Positions 55,637-63,869 of a stretch of 64,000 nt of DNA are shown here, piece after piece (position 1 is the first letter of the stretch; the number at the start of each line of letters is the position of its first letter). The notes below the pieces were generated by a model. It ran no database searches, had not been told where the DNA came from, and saw only the letters and a list, made by a program, of their open reading frames with translations. The translations under genes were made by a program, and so were the position numbers. Location: positions 186,001 to 250,000 of the forward strand of contig NZ_VYVA01000001.1 in assembly GCF_009193215.1 (NCBI RefSeq), read 5' to 3'. Origin of the DNA: Flavicella marina. Lineage in GTDB: Bacteria > Bacteroidota > Bacteroidia > Flavobacteriales > Flavobacteriaceae.

Positions 55637-56683
55637 ATGATGAAAAAATACACCATTAAGGACATATCAGAGTTAGCTGGAGTATCAAAAGGCACCGTTG
55701 ACAGAGTTTTACATAAAAGGGGAAAAGTATCGGAAAGTGCTTTAAAAAAAGTAAATAAAATATTAGAGGAAATTGAATACAAGCCTAACCCTATTGCAAA
55801 AAGCCTTAAAAACAATAAGATATACCGAGTATGTATTTTATTTCCGAGATCTAACCAAGATTCTTTTTGGACACCATGCTTGACAGCAATCAAAGAGATG
55901 GAAAATAATTACCAAGCATTTGGAATTAGTATCGAACAACATAGGTATGATTCTAAATCTCCTACTTCATTTTTAGAACAGGCCAACGCATTAATCGCTA
56001 CGAAACCTGATGCAATACTGATGGCTCCTTTATTTTATCAAGAGGCGCAAATCATTAAAAAACGTTGTTTTGAACAAGAAATCATCATCTCTACTTTCAA
56101 TAATGTAATTGATAAAAACAGTCTCACAAATTATATCGGACAAGATTTATTTCAAACCGGGAGAATTGCGGCAAAGCTTTTGGATTCTCTAACAACTTCA
56201 GGGGATTTATTAATTGTGCATATTGACGAGCAAGTTCAAAATGCAACACATATGCAGGAAAAAGAAAATGGATTCAAACATTATTTTGAAGAAAAAAACG
56301 ATCCTGCATACAGCATCTCAACCATCAACATAAACAAAACCTTAGACACAAATTATTTCGAGTTCTTAGATTCCTATTTTAAGTCTAATCCCAACATTAC
56401 AGGAATCTTCGTTACTACATCAAAAACCTATGTAGCAGCTCAGTTTAAAACTGAAAGCAGAAAAGACATAAAAATCGTTGGTTACGATTTGGTCGAAAAA
56501 AATATTGAACACCTAAAAAAAGGAAGTATTGACTTTTTAATCAATCAAAACCCAAAAAAACAGGCCTTCCAAGGTTTGCGTAATCTTGCAGAACATTTGT
56601 TATTCGCAAAAGAAATACCAAAAGAAACATTACTTCCAATTGACATTATTAACTCAGAAAATTACAGAGAGTATTTAGAGTAA
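55637..56683 (+). CDS. LacI family transcriptional regulator
   Basis: A 348-residue regulator starting MMKKYTIKDISELAGVSKGT. The helix-turn-helix DISELAGVSKGTVDRVLHKRG and hinge helix PNPIAKSLKNN are followed by a periplasmic-binding-protein-like effector domain (VCILFPRSNQDSFWTPCL, DAILMAPLFYQEA, GIFVTTSKTYVAAQ). A GTG at 55586 also opens this frame but lies inside the third operator, so it is rejected. The Met at 55640 is an equal alternative. It is divergent from the amino-sugar operon and is its probable regulator. Confidence 0.93.
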   Translation: MMKKYTIKDISELAGVSKGTVDRVLHKRGKVSESALKKVNKILEEIEYKPNPIAKSLKNNKIYRVCILFPRSNQDSFWTPCLTAIKEMENNYQAFGISIEQHRYDSKSPTSFLEQANALIATKPDAILMAPLFYQEAQIIKKRCFEQEIIISTFNNVIDKNSLTNYIGQDLFQTGRIAAKLLDSLTTSGDLLIVHIDEQVQNATHMQEKENGFKHYFEEKNDPAYSISTININKTLDTNYFEFLDSYFKSNPNITGIFVTTSKTYVAAQFKTESRKDIKIVGYDLVEKNIEHLKKGSIDFLINQNPKKQAFQGLRNLAEHLLFAKEIPKETLLPIDIINSENYREYLE

Positions 56684-56685
56684 TA

Positions 56686-57321
56686 TTATTCTAACTGTAA
56701 TACACCAAATGAACTAGGCGTATGAAAGTTTGGTTCATTCGTACTAGGATCTACCCAAGTAATCCAGGTAGGCACAAAGCTGCCATCTGAATTTGAATTA
56801 TACTTTGCTCTAAAAATCCCAGTTTCAATTCTATTTTCCTTCAACAATCCAAGATCTTTTAGAGAAGTTAAACTGATACTTCCTTCAACTATAAAATGAT
56901 CTGTTGCGATATTAGATTTAACTTCTAACTCACCTGTAGGCCAACTCCATTCAAAATCAAATTGTTTATTCGGCAACGCTTTAAAATCCATAATCCTTGG
57001 AGTAGGATCTATTTCTAAACAAAAATATGGAGACATTTTACGATCACTCCTAAAAAACAATTCTACACGGTCTGAGTCATTGATACTTGCATTTGAATCA
57101 TCATCTTTAATTGCATGAATATTTGAATCGAATACTTTGAAACTAAAATAAAATTTACTTTTGCTGTACAACGAGCGAAACTCAATTCGAGCTATTTGCT
57201 CAGCATCCCAGGGAGATTTGAATTCGGTTATTATATTAGCTTTATCCCATAAAGAATCGCTTAATCTACCGTCTAATATTAACTCAGAAGCTCCTATTGA
57301 TTTTACAGAATATGTTTGCAT
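56686..57321 (-). CDS. CBM9-like carbohydrate-binding domain protein
   Basis: A 211-residue single-domain protein of the CBM9/DOMON-like type: ELILDGRLSDSLWDKA, the Trp/Asp-rich strand LYSKSKFYFSFKVFDSN, DRVELFFRSDRK and the C-terminal WITWVDPSTNEPNFHTPSSF are recurrent in these proteins. No signal peptide is visible, so it may act in the cytosol or leave by another route. It ends 2 nt from the convergent lacI stop. The ligand is unknown. Confidence 0.78.
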   Translation of the reverse strand: MQTYSVKSIGASELILDGRLSDSLWDKANIITEFKSPWDAEQIARIEFRSLYSKSKFYFSFKVFDSNIHAIKDDDSNASINDSDRVELFFRSDRKMSPYFCLEIDPTPRIMDFKALPNKQFDFEWSWPTGELEVKSNIATDHFIVEGSISLTSLKDLGLLKENRIETGIFRAKYNSNSDGSFVPTWITWVDPSTNEPNFHTPSSFGVLQLE

Positions 57322-57999
57322 TTGTGACCTAGATTAAATTATTTTATGCGCCAAGATAGAAATAAATTAAATGTTGTGTACAAAAAAAAAATAGAGAAAA
57401 AATTAGTTGATACTATTCTTATAAAATCATTAAAGATATATACTTTTAGAATTGTCATTATTAATTAGTTTTATACACAGACAATCAACACTGATTATTA
57501 TAAAAATAGATCGACTGGGATAAACATCTTGCAAAAATAACTTTACACCAATAATTAAATAAATTGAGGACGACAATACTATTTTAAATCAAAAAAGAAA
57601 CATCTGAAATACAGCATCGGGAATTCATTTATTTATGGTTTTATTCAAACAAAATTGAATTTTTAGATCTCGACATACTCTAAAAAAACATAGACAACAA
57701 TCTTAAAAAGAAAATTAATTCGTTATTTTTTCAAATCGATTTACTGTACCTAGGTAAAAATCACCTTCACCAACAAAGCTAATGATTGGCGAGCCTCAGC
57801 GTATATTGTACTTCTAATTCTCCCTAATTTCTATACCGAAAATCTCAAATAAAACATGTATTTGTCTATTTAAAATCAAGTCATGTTTTTATAAATCCTG
57901 GTTTTTCATTGATTAATTTTGGTTTATTGAAATGCCTTGCGTAAAATTTTCAATTGATCACAAAACAACCAAAATTCATCAAAATACAAGCACTAAAAA
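57322..57999. other. Long non-coding region upstream of the agarase gene
   Basis: 678 bp with no open frame of protein-like character on either strand. It contains the putative agarase promoter near its right end (57914-57921). Several short frames, such as one near 57480-57530, were read and none matched a family. A small RNA or a decayed gene is possible but unsupported. Confidence 0.4.
57914..57921 (+). promoter_or_regulatory. Putative -7 box of the GH16 beta-agarase gene
   Basis: TAATTTTG matches TAnnTTTG, 78 nt before the ATG at 58000, leaving a long 5' leader. Confidence 0.4.
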
Positions 58000-59175
58000 A
58001 TGAAACTTAAAAACACACTTCAAATTCTTTTATTATTTCCTTTCTTCATGAATGCTCAAGACTGGGATGGTCTTCCAGTTCCAGCAGAAGCAAACAACTC
58101 AAATTATGTTTGGGAATTGGTAGATGAATTATCAGATAGTTTTAATTATGAAACCCCTTCTGGTTCTAACAAAGGAGCTACATTTAATACAAATTGGGAA
58201 GATGGCTATATCAACCCATGGCCCGGTTTCGGGAATACTACTTGGACACCAAACAACTCGAGAGTAACAAATGGTAATTTAGAATTAAAAGCTACTTCTA
58301 AAAATACAGCTCAAAACACTAATTATTTTAGTGCCGCACATGCTAGAACAACAATAATATATCCAGTATATATCGAAACAAATGTAAAAATAATGAATGC
58401 TGTAATGGCAAATGCTGTTTGGATGTTAAGCACCAACAGTAAAGAAGAAATAGATATAGTGGAGGCATATGGTTCTAGTTTTTCTGAAAGTTCAAATTCC
58501 TCTAAAGAATGGTTCGCAAGAAGAATGCATTTAAGTCATCATACATTTTCTTCCAGTGGAGCAGATTATCAACCAACAGATCCAGGTAGTTACTATTTAA
58601 TACCAGAAGAAGATGGGAAATACTGGAGAGCTGGATTTCACCGAGTAGGAGTTTATTGGAGAGATCCTTTTCATTTAGAGTATTATATCGATGGAGAGCT
58701 TGTAAGAACTGTTTCAGGAGCATCGATTATCGACCCCAATGAGCATTTAAACGGCAATGGTTTATCTTCTCCAGAAACTATCATATTTTCTGGAGCTGCA
58801 CAACAATGGCAAGTGAATAACGGAGTTTATCCTACTGTAAATGAATTATCTGTTGAATCGAACAATATTTTTCAAATTGATTGGATTAGAACTTACAAAA
58901 GGTTTGACTTACTTTCTACAAACACGCCTAAATCAAAAGCTTCGAAGGTATTACAGTTTTCAAACCCTGTTGGACGTTACATCACCATCAAGTATGATGC
59001 ACAAATAAAAAACATAAAAATATTCAATATCAACGGTTCTTTGGTAAAAAGAATAGATTCTATACCACAAAACCAAAGAACAATTTTTATGGATGATTTA
59101 AGATCTGGTATTTATATCATAAAAGTAGTTGATCAAAAAGGAATGCAATACCAAGAAAAAATAATAAAACCTTAA
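58000..59175 (+). CDS. GH16 beta-agarase with T9SS sorting domain
   Basis: A 391-residue secreted agarase. Signal peptide 1-19 (ending FMNAQ), GH16 jelly-roll at about 21-302, T9SS type A sorting domain at about 313-391 (PVGRYITIKYDAQIKNIKIF, LRSGIYIIKV). Catalytic motif EIDIVE with nucleophile E150 and acid/base E155. The opening DWDGLPVPAEANN, FARRMHLSHHTF, WRDPFHLEYYIDGELVRT and DPNEHLNGNGL closely follow the Zobellia AgaA-type beta-agarases (GH16_16) as I recall them; porphyranase is less likely. It stands alone, without other agar genes. Confidence 0.92.
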   Translation: MKLKNTLQILLLFPFFMNAQDWDGLPVPAEANNSNYVWELVDELSDSFNYETPSGSNKGATFNTNWEDGYINPWPGFGNTTWTPNNSRVTNGNLELKATSKNTAQNTNYFSAAHARTTIIYPVYIETNVKIMNAVMANAVWMLSTNSKEEIDIVEAYGSSFSESSNSSKEWFARRMHLSHHTFSSSGADYQPTDPGSYYLIPEEDGKYWRAGFHRVGVYWRDPFHLEYYIDGELVRTVSGASIIDPNEHLNGNGLSSPETIIFSGAAQQWQVNNGVYPTVNELSVESNNIFQIDWIRTYKRFDLLSTNTPKSKASKVLQFSNPVGRYITIKYDAQIKNIKIFNINGSLVKRIDSIPQNQRTIFMDDLRSGIYIIKVVDQKGMQYQEKIIKP

Positions 59176-59300
59176 AAAAATTATCGAGTTGTTTGCCACT
59201 ACAAAAGATAGTTTCCCAACGAAGCTATCTTTTACACCCAAGCAAAATGAATACGTTTGGTGACAATAAATTCAAAATCTCACAACATCATAAAATAAAA

Positions 59301-59330
59301 AAAGCCTCAAAACATTAGTTTTGAGGCTTT
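59301..59330. terminator. Terminator between agarase gene and tRNA-Asp
   Basis: Perfect 13-bp stem AAAGCCTCAAAAC (59301-59313) / GTTTTGAGGCTTT (59318-59330), ATTA loop, A-tract on the left. It ends the minus-strand tRNA transcript and can also end the agarase transcript. Confidence 0.9.
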
Positions 59331-59332
59331 TG

Positions 59333-59406
59333 CGGTCTGGACGGGACTCGAACCCGCGACCCCCTGCGTGACAGGCAGGTATTCTAACCAGCTGAACTAC
59401 CAGACC
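59333..59406 (-). tRNA. tRNA-Asp (anticodon GTC)
   Basis: 74 nt on the minus strand with acceptor GGTCTGG paired to CCAGACC and discriminator G; D-arm GTTCAGCTGGTTAGAAT; anticodon arm CCTGC-CTGTCAC-GCAGG with anticodon GTC; T-arm with GTTCGAGT. The CCA is not encoded. Aspartate identity is given by the GTC anticodon and discriminator G73. It lies between the agarase and molybdenum hydroxylase genes. tRNA genes are common integration sites, but no integrase or repeat was found beside it. Confidence 0.97.
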
Positions 59407-59462
59407 GTTGCTGTTAGCGGTTGCAAATATAATACTTTATTCAAATTCGACAAGTTGTTTTT

Positions 59463-60083
59463 TTATTTTTTTTGATATTTATTTTTTGAAAATATTTTTA
59501 GTGATTTTTGATATTCTTCAATCGTATCAATATCTAAAAATTCTGATTGTATGGATATCTCTACAACCGATTTTTTGTGTTTGCTAAACAACTGAGTCGC
59601 ACCTTTGTCTCCCTTTAGTGCGAGTAATTGATCGAACATGGTCTTTCGAAAAATCGCTGGAACACTGGGCTTGTTCATTTTTATAAATTTACTTGCAATT
59701 ATCTTGTCTCCTACTTCTAAGAAAGTTTTTTTCAACCTAAACAAATCTGTTGAAAGCAAAAATGGTTGATCTGCCAGTACTATCAAGACCCCTTCGTAAT
59801 GCAATCCTTTTATTTCAGAAATACCAGCAGCGATTGAAGAACTTATCCCCTGTTCCCAATTCGGATTTAAAACAATTTGAGTATTATTTTTTATCGCCTC
59901 TTGTGCTACATTCTTGGCGTCTGATCCTACTACAACATAAATTGATCGATATCCAGCCTCCTCAATTGTAGCAATAGTATTCCCCAATAATGTGGTATCT
60001 CCCCATGGTAATAGTTGTTTTTGAACTTTCATGCGTGAAGAAGCTCCAGCTGCTAAAATCAAGACTGCGATGTTATCTTTCAT
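59463..60083 (-). CDS. MocA-like molybdenum cofactor nucleotidyltransferase
   Basis: A 206-residue GT-A-fold nucleotidyltransferase with the signature LILAAGASSRMKVQKQLLPWG and LADQPFLLS. This is the MocA/MobA-like group that adds CMP (or GMP) to molybdopterin. It ends an operon encoding a Mo hydroxylase and XdhC, which supports the MCD-forming (MocA) role needed by this enzyme family. Alternative: a CTP-dependent nucleotidyltransferase of other function. Confidence 0.85.
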   Translation of the reverse strand: MKDNIAVLILAAGASSRMKVQKQLLPWGDTTLLGNTIATIEEAGYRSIYVVVGSDAKNVAQEAIKNNTQIVLNPNWEQGISSSIAAGISEIKGLHYEGVLIVLADQPFLLSTDLFRLKKTFLEVGDKIIASKFIKMNKPSVPAIFRKTMFDQLLALKGDKGATQLFSKHKKSVVEISIQSEFLDIDTIEEYQKSLKIFSKNKYQKK

Positions 60084-60092
60084 AACTTATGT

Positions 60093-61106
60093 TCACGAAT
60101 GAATTGCAGATTTTTTCTCTGCTAAAGAAATCACTGTCTTTTTACGAGTAACCGCTAAAATTTCTGACATGATTGATATGGCTATTTCACTTGGTGTTTC
60201 TGCTCCAATATCTAAACCAGCCGGACCATGAATTTTTTCTATAAAATATTCATTTACATCAGGGTCGTATTCTATATAAGCATCGAGCAATTGTTCTCTG
60301 CGCTTTGTAGGGCCTAATAAACCGATATAACAAGGTACAGAATGTCTCAGTGCTTTTAAAAACAAAACATCTTTCGCAAAATTATGAGACATCAGTACTA
60401 CAGCTGTTTGTGCATCAATGATTCCAGCATCAAAATTTTCAGGGCTGCAAGCTATAATTTCAGAAACGCCTGGAAACTCGGCCCTATTTATATTTTTATT
60501 CGGAGCACAAACCACTGTTACCAGCCACCCTGTAATGGTAGCCAATTCACATAGTTTCGAACTATCGTGTTCTGAACCGAATAAAACTAATTGAAAAGCT
60601 GGTTGAATCGTCTCATCAAAAACTTCAACAGAATTACCTTCATGAAGCATATGATTCTTTTTCAACGAAAATGAAACACCCGAACTCAAAACAACTTTTG
60701 TCCCCATCGAGCCTTTTGAAGCTAAACTATAATAAGTATTGAGCCTAAAACTTTTTCGTTCCTCAATTTCATTAAAAACTAACTGAAGACTCGGTAAATC
60801 TATAGTCAGTTCTTCCAACAATATATATAAAGCACCTTCACAACCCAATCTAAAACGTCCGTCGTAAGTCATGATCTTAGGCTCGCCGTTTTTAAAAACT
60901 GATTGAGCTTGTCGAATTACTTCTTTTTCAACACAACCACCACTTACTGCACCTACAGTTTTATCATTTTCTAAAACTAACATACGAACTCCCTCTCTTC
61001 TGTAAGAAGATCCCTCAACATGCACAACGGTAGCTAGAACGGCTTTCTGTCTAGTTTGCAACGCAACTAAATACGCTTCGAATATTTGTTTTAATTCGTG
61101 TGTCAT
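60093..61106 (-). CDS. XdhC/CoxI family molybdenum cofactor insertion protein
   Basis: About 337 residues. The start at 61106 is chosen because it overlaps the upstream stop as ATGA (61103-61106); the frame continues to a Met at 61124. The N-terminal XdhC_CoxI domain has VHVEGSSYRREGVRMLV and GAVSGGCVEKEVI; the C-terminal Rossmann domain has LVLFGSEHDSSKLCELA and LLGPTKRREQLL. XdhC binds Mo cofactor and delivers the sulfurated form to xanthine-dehydrogenase-type enzymes. The operon position fits maturation of the adjacent Mo subunit. Confidence 0.9.
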   Translation of the reverse strand: MTHELKQIFEAYLVALQTRQKAVLATVVHVEGSSYRREGVRMLVLENDKTVGAVSGGCVEKEVIRQAQSVFKNGEPKIMTYDGRFRLGCEGALYILLEELTIDLPSLQLVFNEIEERKSFRLNTYYSLASKGSMGTKVVLSSGVSFSLKKNHMLHEGNSVEVFDETIQPAFQLVLFGSEHDSSKLCELATITGWLVTVVCAPNKNINRAEFPGVSEIIACSPENFDAGIIDAQTAVVLMSHNFAKDVLFLKALRHSVPCYIGLLGPTKRREQLLDAYIEYDPDVNEYFIEKIHGPAGLDIGAETPSEIAISIMSEILAVTRKKTVISLAEKKSAIHS

Positions 61107-63241
61107 GAAATATTCAATTCCCAATCTTTAATAAACGGTAATTTTCTTAACCTCTTACCAGAAGCAGCGTAAATCGCATTTGCCAACGCGGCACTTACAG
61201 GAGGCAAAGTAGGCTCTCCCAACCCTGTTGGATCTTCATCACTTTCGATAAATGAACAATAGACTTTTGGAGTCTCATTCATTCGAATCAATCGATACCT
61301 GTCGTAATTATTCACTTTTGGTTTCCCTTTTTCAAATTCTAGTTCTCCAAACAACGAATGTCCCAGTCCATCTATAATTCCACCTACCACTTGGTTTTCA
61401 GCCCCCGTTGGGTTCACTACAACACCACAATCAACAGCGCAAAAAACTTTTTTCACAACGGGTAAATCATCAATCATTTCTATCTCTACAATTTCTGCAA
61501 CATAGGTACTATGACTATAATATGCGCTAAAACCTTGAAATCTATTTTTTTGAGTTTTGCCCCAATTCGCATCTTTCGCAACTTGTTTTATCACATTCGA
61601 AAACCGCTGAACAGAATAATTAGTTTTTCTGTTTACAGCCGCTAACATTTTTAACCTTTGCTTAATAGGATCAACTTCTAATTTTCGAGACAATTCATCA
61701 AAAAAGCTTTGTTCTGCAAATGCTAAAAAATTTGACACAGGTGCTCGCCAAAAACCAACAGTAATGTCGTTTTGAATTTTTGCCACGTCTACTTGGTAAT
61801 TCGAAATTGCTCCAAAAGGAAAATTGCTCGCATTATGTCGGTACATCGTCCAGTTAACCGCTGCTTCTTTCAGGTGATAACTTACTACCTCATTATTTTT
61901 TATACCAGCTTTGATTTTATATTTCACACAGGGTTTATAAACACCTCCGGTCATATCATCTTCTCTCGTATACACCAACTTCACTGGTTTTCTTAATTTA
62001 TTGGAAATCACAGCTGCATCTACAACAAAATCTCCGTTCAAACGCCTTCCAAAGCCTCCTCCCATTCTGGTCATTTCCACTGAAATATCCGAAATTTTTC
62101 GACCTAATTTGTTTGCTACATTTTTTCTAGATCCTTCAGGTGTTTGAATTGGCCCAACCAGTTCTACTTTAGCATCCGTTACATTTGCAAAAAAGTTCAT
62201 CGGCTCCATACAATTATGAGGCAAAAACGGACTCTCATAAATTTCCTCTAAAACGAACTCTGCTTCTTCATTTGCTGCAACCACATCATCCGATGTTTTC
62301 CAGTTTTTAAAACTTTCACCTGCCAACAATTGGTGCATTTTTTGATCCATTTCAGAGGTACCATCTATTGCACCATCACTACTCCATTTTGCTTGAACCA
62401 TTTTTTTTGCAGAAAAAGCAGTCCAGGTGTTATTTGCGACAACGGCAATGTTGTTATCGAACTCAAAAACAGAAACTACTCCCTTTAACTTCATGGATTC
62501 AGACGCATCAAAACTCAGAAGCTTTTGACCAAATGCCGGTGGTCGTACTACTGCTGCATACAACATATTATCAACTTTATAGTCGATACCGTAAATGGGT
62601 TTACCAGTTGTAATATTATCTATATCCATATTCCCTTTCCCTTTACCGATAATCGTAAAGTCTTTAGGTTTTTTAAGTATGACATTTGAAGGCACTTCTA
62701 ACTTGGCAGCCACTTCTACCAATTTTCCATAACTGATTTTTTTTCCATCACTTCTATAAACATAACCTTCTTTCGTAAACAATGATTCCTTTGGAATTTT
62801 CCATTCAATTGCAGCTGCCTCTAAAAGCATCTGTCTTGCAGTAGCGCCACTTTTTCTTAATGGTTTCCATGCTTTTCTTATAGATTGACTTCCTCCTGCT
62901 AATTGTCTTTGGTACTTTTCAGTATCTAATTTTGCTTGTTCAACGATTACATCTCCCCAAGCAACATCCAATTCCTCAGCAATTAGCATCGGCATTGATG
63001 TTTTGACTCCTTGTCCTATTTCAGGATTAGGCGAATAAATAGTCACTTTACCGTTTGTGGCAATTTTTATAAAGGCATTGAAATCATGGAAGTTTAACTT
63101 TTCATCTGCATCAAATAAAGTTGCCTCATTAGAAATAGCACTTGCATAATTTACTCCAAACAAAATACCTCCACTTGCGAGTAATGTAGTTTTTAAAAAC
63201 GACCTTCTTTCTATGTTTTTTGTAGCTTTCATATGTCGCAT
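61103..63241 (-). CDS. Molybdenum hydroxylase large subunit (IorB/xanthine dehydrogenase family)
   Basis: A 712-residue Mo-cofactor subunit. A twin-arginine signal (IERRSFLKTTLLASGGILFG) places it in the periplasm, as in isoquinoline 1-oxidoreductase and aldehyde dehydrogenase IorB-type enzymes. FNAFIKIATNGKVTIYSPNPE, EIGQGVKTSMPMLIAEEL, RMGGGFGRRL, FWRAPVSNF and the C-terminal VDCGVVVNPTGAENQVVGG with GLGEPTLPPVSAALANA are Mo-pterin-binding blocks. The substrate cannot be told from sequence. The 2Fe-2S subunit gene precedes it directly. Confidence 0.92.
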   Translation of the reverse strand: MRHMKATKNIERRSFLKTTLLASGGILFGVNYASAISNEATLFDADEKLNFHDFNAFIKIATNGKVTIYSPNPEIGQGVKTSMPMLIAEELDVAWGDVIVEQAKLDTEKYQRQLAGGSQSIRKAWKPLRKSGATARQMLLEAAAIEWKIPKESLFTKEGYVYRSDGKKISYGKLVEVAAKLEVPSNVILKKPKDFTIIGKGKGNMDIDNITTGKPIYGIDYKVDNMLYAAVVRPPAFGQKLLSFDASESMKLKGVVSVFEFDNNIAVVANNTWTAFSAKKMVQAKWSSDGAIDGTSEMDQKMHQLLAGESFKNWKTSDDVVAANEEAEFVLEEIYESPFLPHNCMEPMNFFANVTDAKVELVGPIQTPEGSRKNVANKLGRKISDISVEMTRMGGGFGRRLNGDFVVDAAVISNKLRKPVKLVYTREDDMTGGVYKPCVKYKIKAGIKNNEVVSYHLKEAAVNWTMYRHNASNFPFGAISNYQVDVAKIQNDITVGFWRAPVSNFLAFAEQSFFDELSRKLEVDPIKQRLKMLAAVNRKTNYSVQRFSNVIKQVAKDANWGKTQKNRFQGFSAYYSHSTYVAEIVEIEMIDDLPVVKKVFCAVDCGVVVNPTGAENQVVGGIIDGLGHSLFGELEFEKGKPKVNNYDRYRLIRMNETPKVYCSFIESDEDPTGLGEPTLPPVSAALANAIYAASGKRLRKLPFIKDWELNIS

Positions 63242-63712
63242 TTAAGAGTTTAATTTATTTTCATCAGCGGCTAACAACACCGCCTCTTCAATTTTATTAT
63301 AGGCAGCACATCTACATATATTACCTTGCATCGCTTCACGAACTTCATCTCTAGAAGGCGCTTTATTTTCTTCTAAAAGCGCAGAAGCTGTCATGATCTG
63401 CCCTGCCTGACAATAACCGCATTGAGGTACATCTAATGCCTTCCAGGCCTTCTGGATTGGATGATCATTTTCTTTCGACAAACCTTCTATGGTAGTAATT
63501 TCACTTCCTGCAACAGCAGCAACTGGCAACAAACAACTCCTCGTTGGTGAACCATTTAAATGCACCGTACAAGCTCCGCACTGACCAATACCACAACCAA
63601 ATTTTGTCCCCATTAAATTGAGCTCATCTCTTAAGACCCATAATAACGGTGTAGCAGCATCAACCTCTACTTGATACTTTTTCTTGTTAATTTTCAATCG
63701 AAACTTTTCCAT
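63242..63712 (-). CDS. (2Fe-2S)-binding subunit of the molybdenum hydroxylase
   Basis: About 156 residues from the Met at 63712, the start that aligns with family members (MEKFRLKINKKKYQVEVDA); the frame also opens at 63751. Two 2Fe-2S clusters: the ferredoxin-type set in KFGCGIGQCGACTVHLNG with the Cys after SPTR, and the helical set CGYCQAGQIM with ICRCAAY. It passes electrons from the Mo site. There is no signal peptide, consistent with co-export with the twin-arginine partner. Confidence 0.93.
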   Translation of the reverse strand: MEKFRLKINKKKYQVEVDAATPLLWVLRDELNLMGTKFGCGIGQCGACTVHLNGSPTRSCLLPVAAVAGSEITTIEGLSKENDHPIQKAWKALDVPQCGYCQAGQIMTASALLEENKAPSRDEVREAMQGNICRCAAYNKIEEAVLLAADENKLNS

Positions 63713-63856
63713 ATTTTTTCTGTAAATAAAATAGAACTCACAAGTTATCAAATATTCTTTTATAACCTATTGCTATATTTATTCTTACATATGACGAATT
63801 TTACCCTTTCCCAAATAGACTTTTCAATTGATAACCAACCATTGATAGATAGTTTG

Positions 63857-63864
63857 TAACTTTG
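63857..63864 (+). promoter_or_regulatory. Putative -7 box of the last gene
   Basis: TAACTTTG matches TAnnTTTG and ends 5 nt before the ATG at 63870, so the transcript would again be almost leaderless. Confidence 0.45.
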
Positions 63865-63869
63865 TTTCA

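Noticed and set aside
57460-57535. Short frame near the left of the intergenic region, possibly a TonB-receptor fragment
   Set aside because: About 23 codons with only vague resemblance to SusC barrel sequence; not enough to call a pseudogene.
59333-59406. tRNA-Asp as the attachment site of a genomic island
   Set aside because: No integrase and no partial repeat of the tRNA 3' end was seen in the window.
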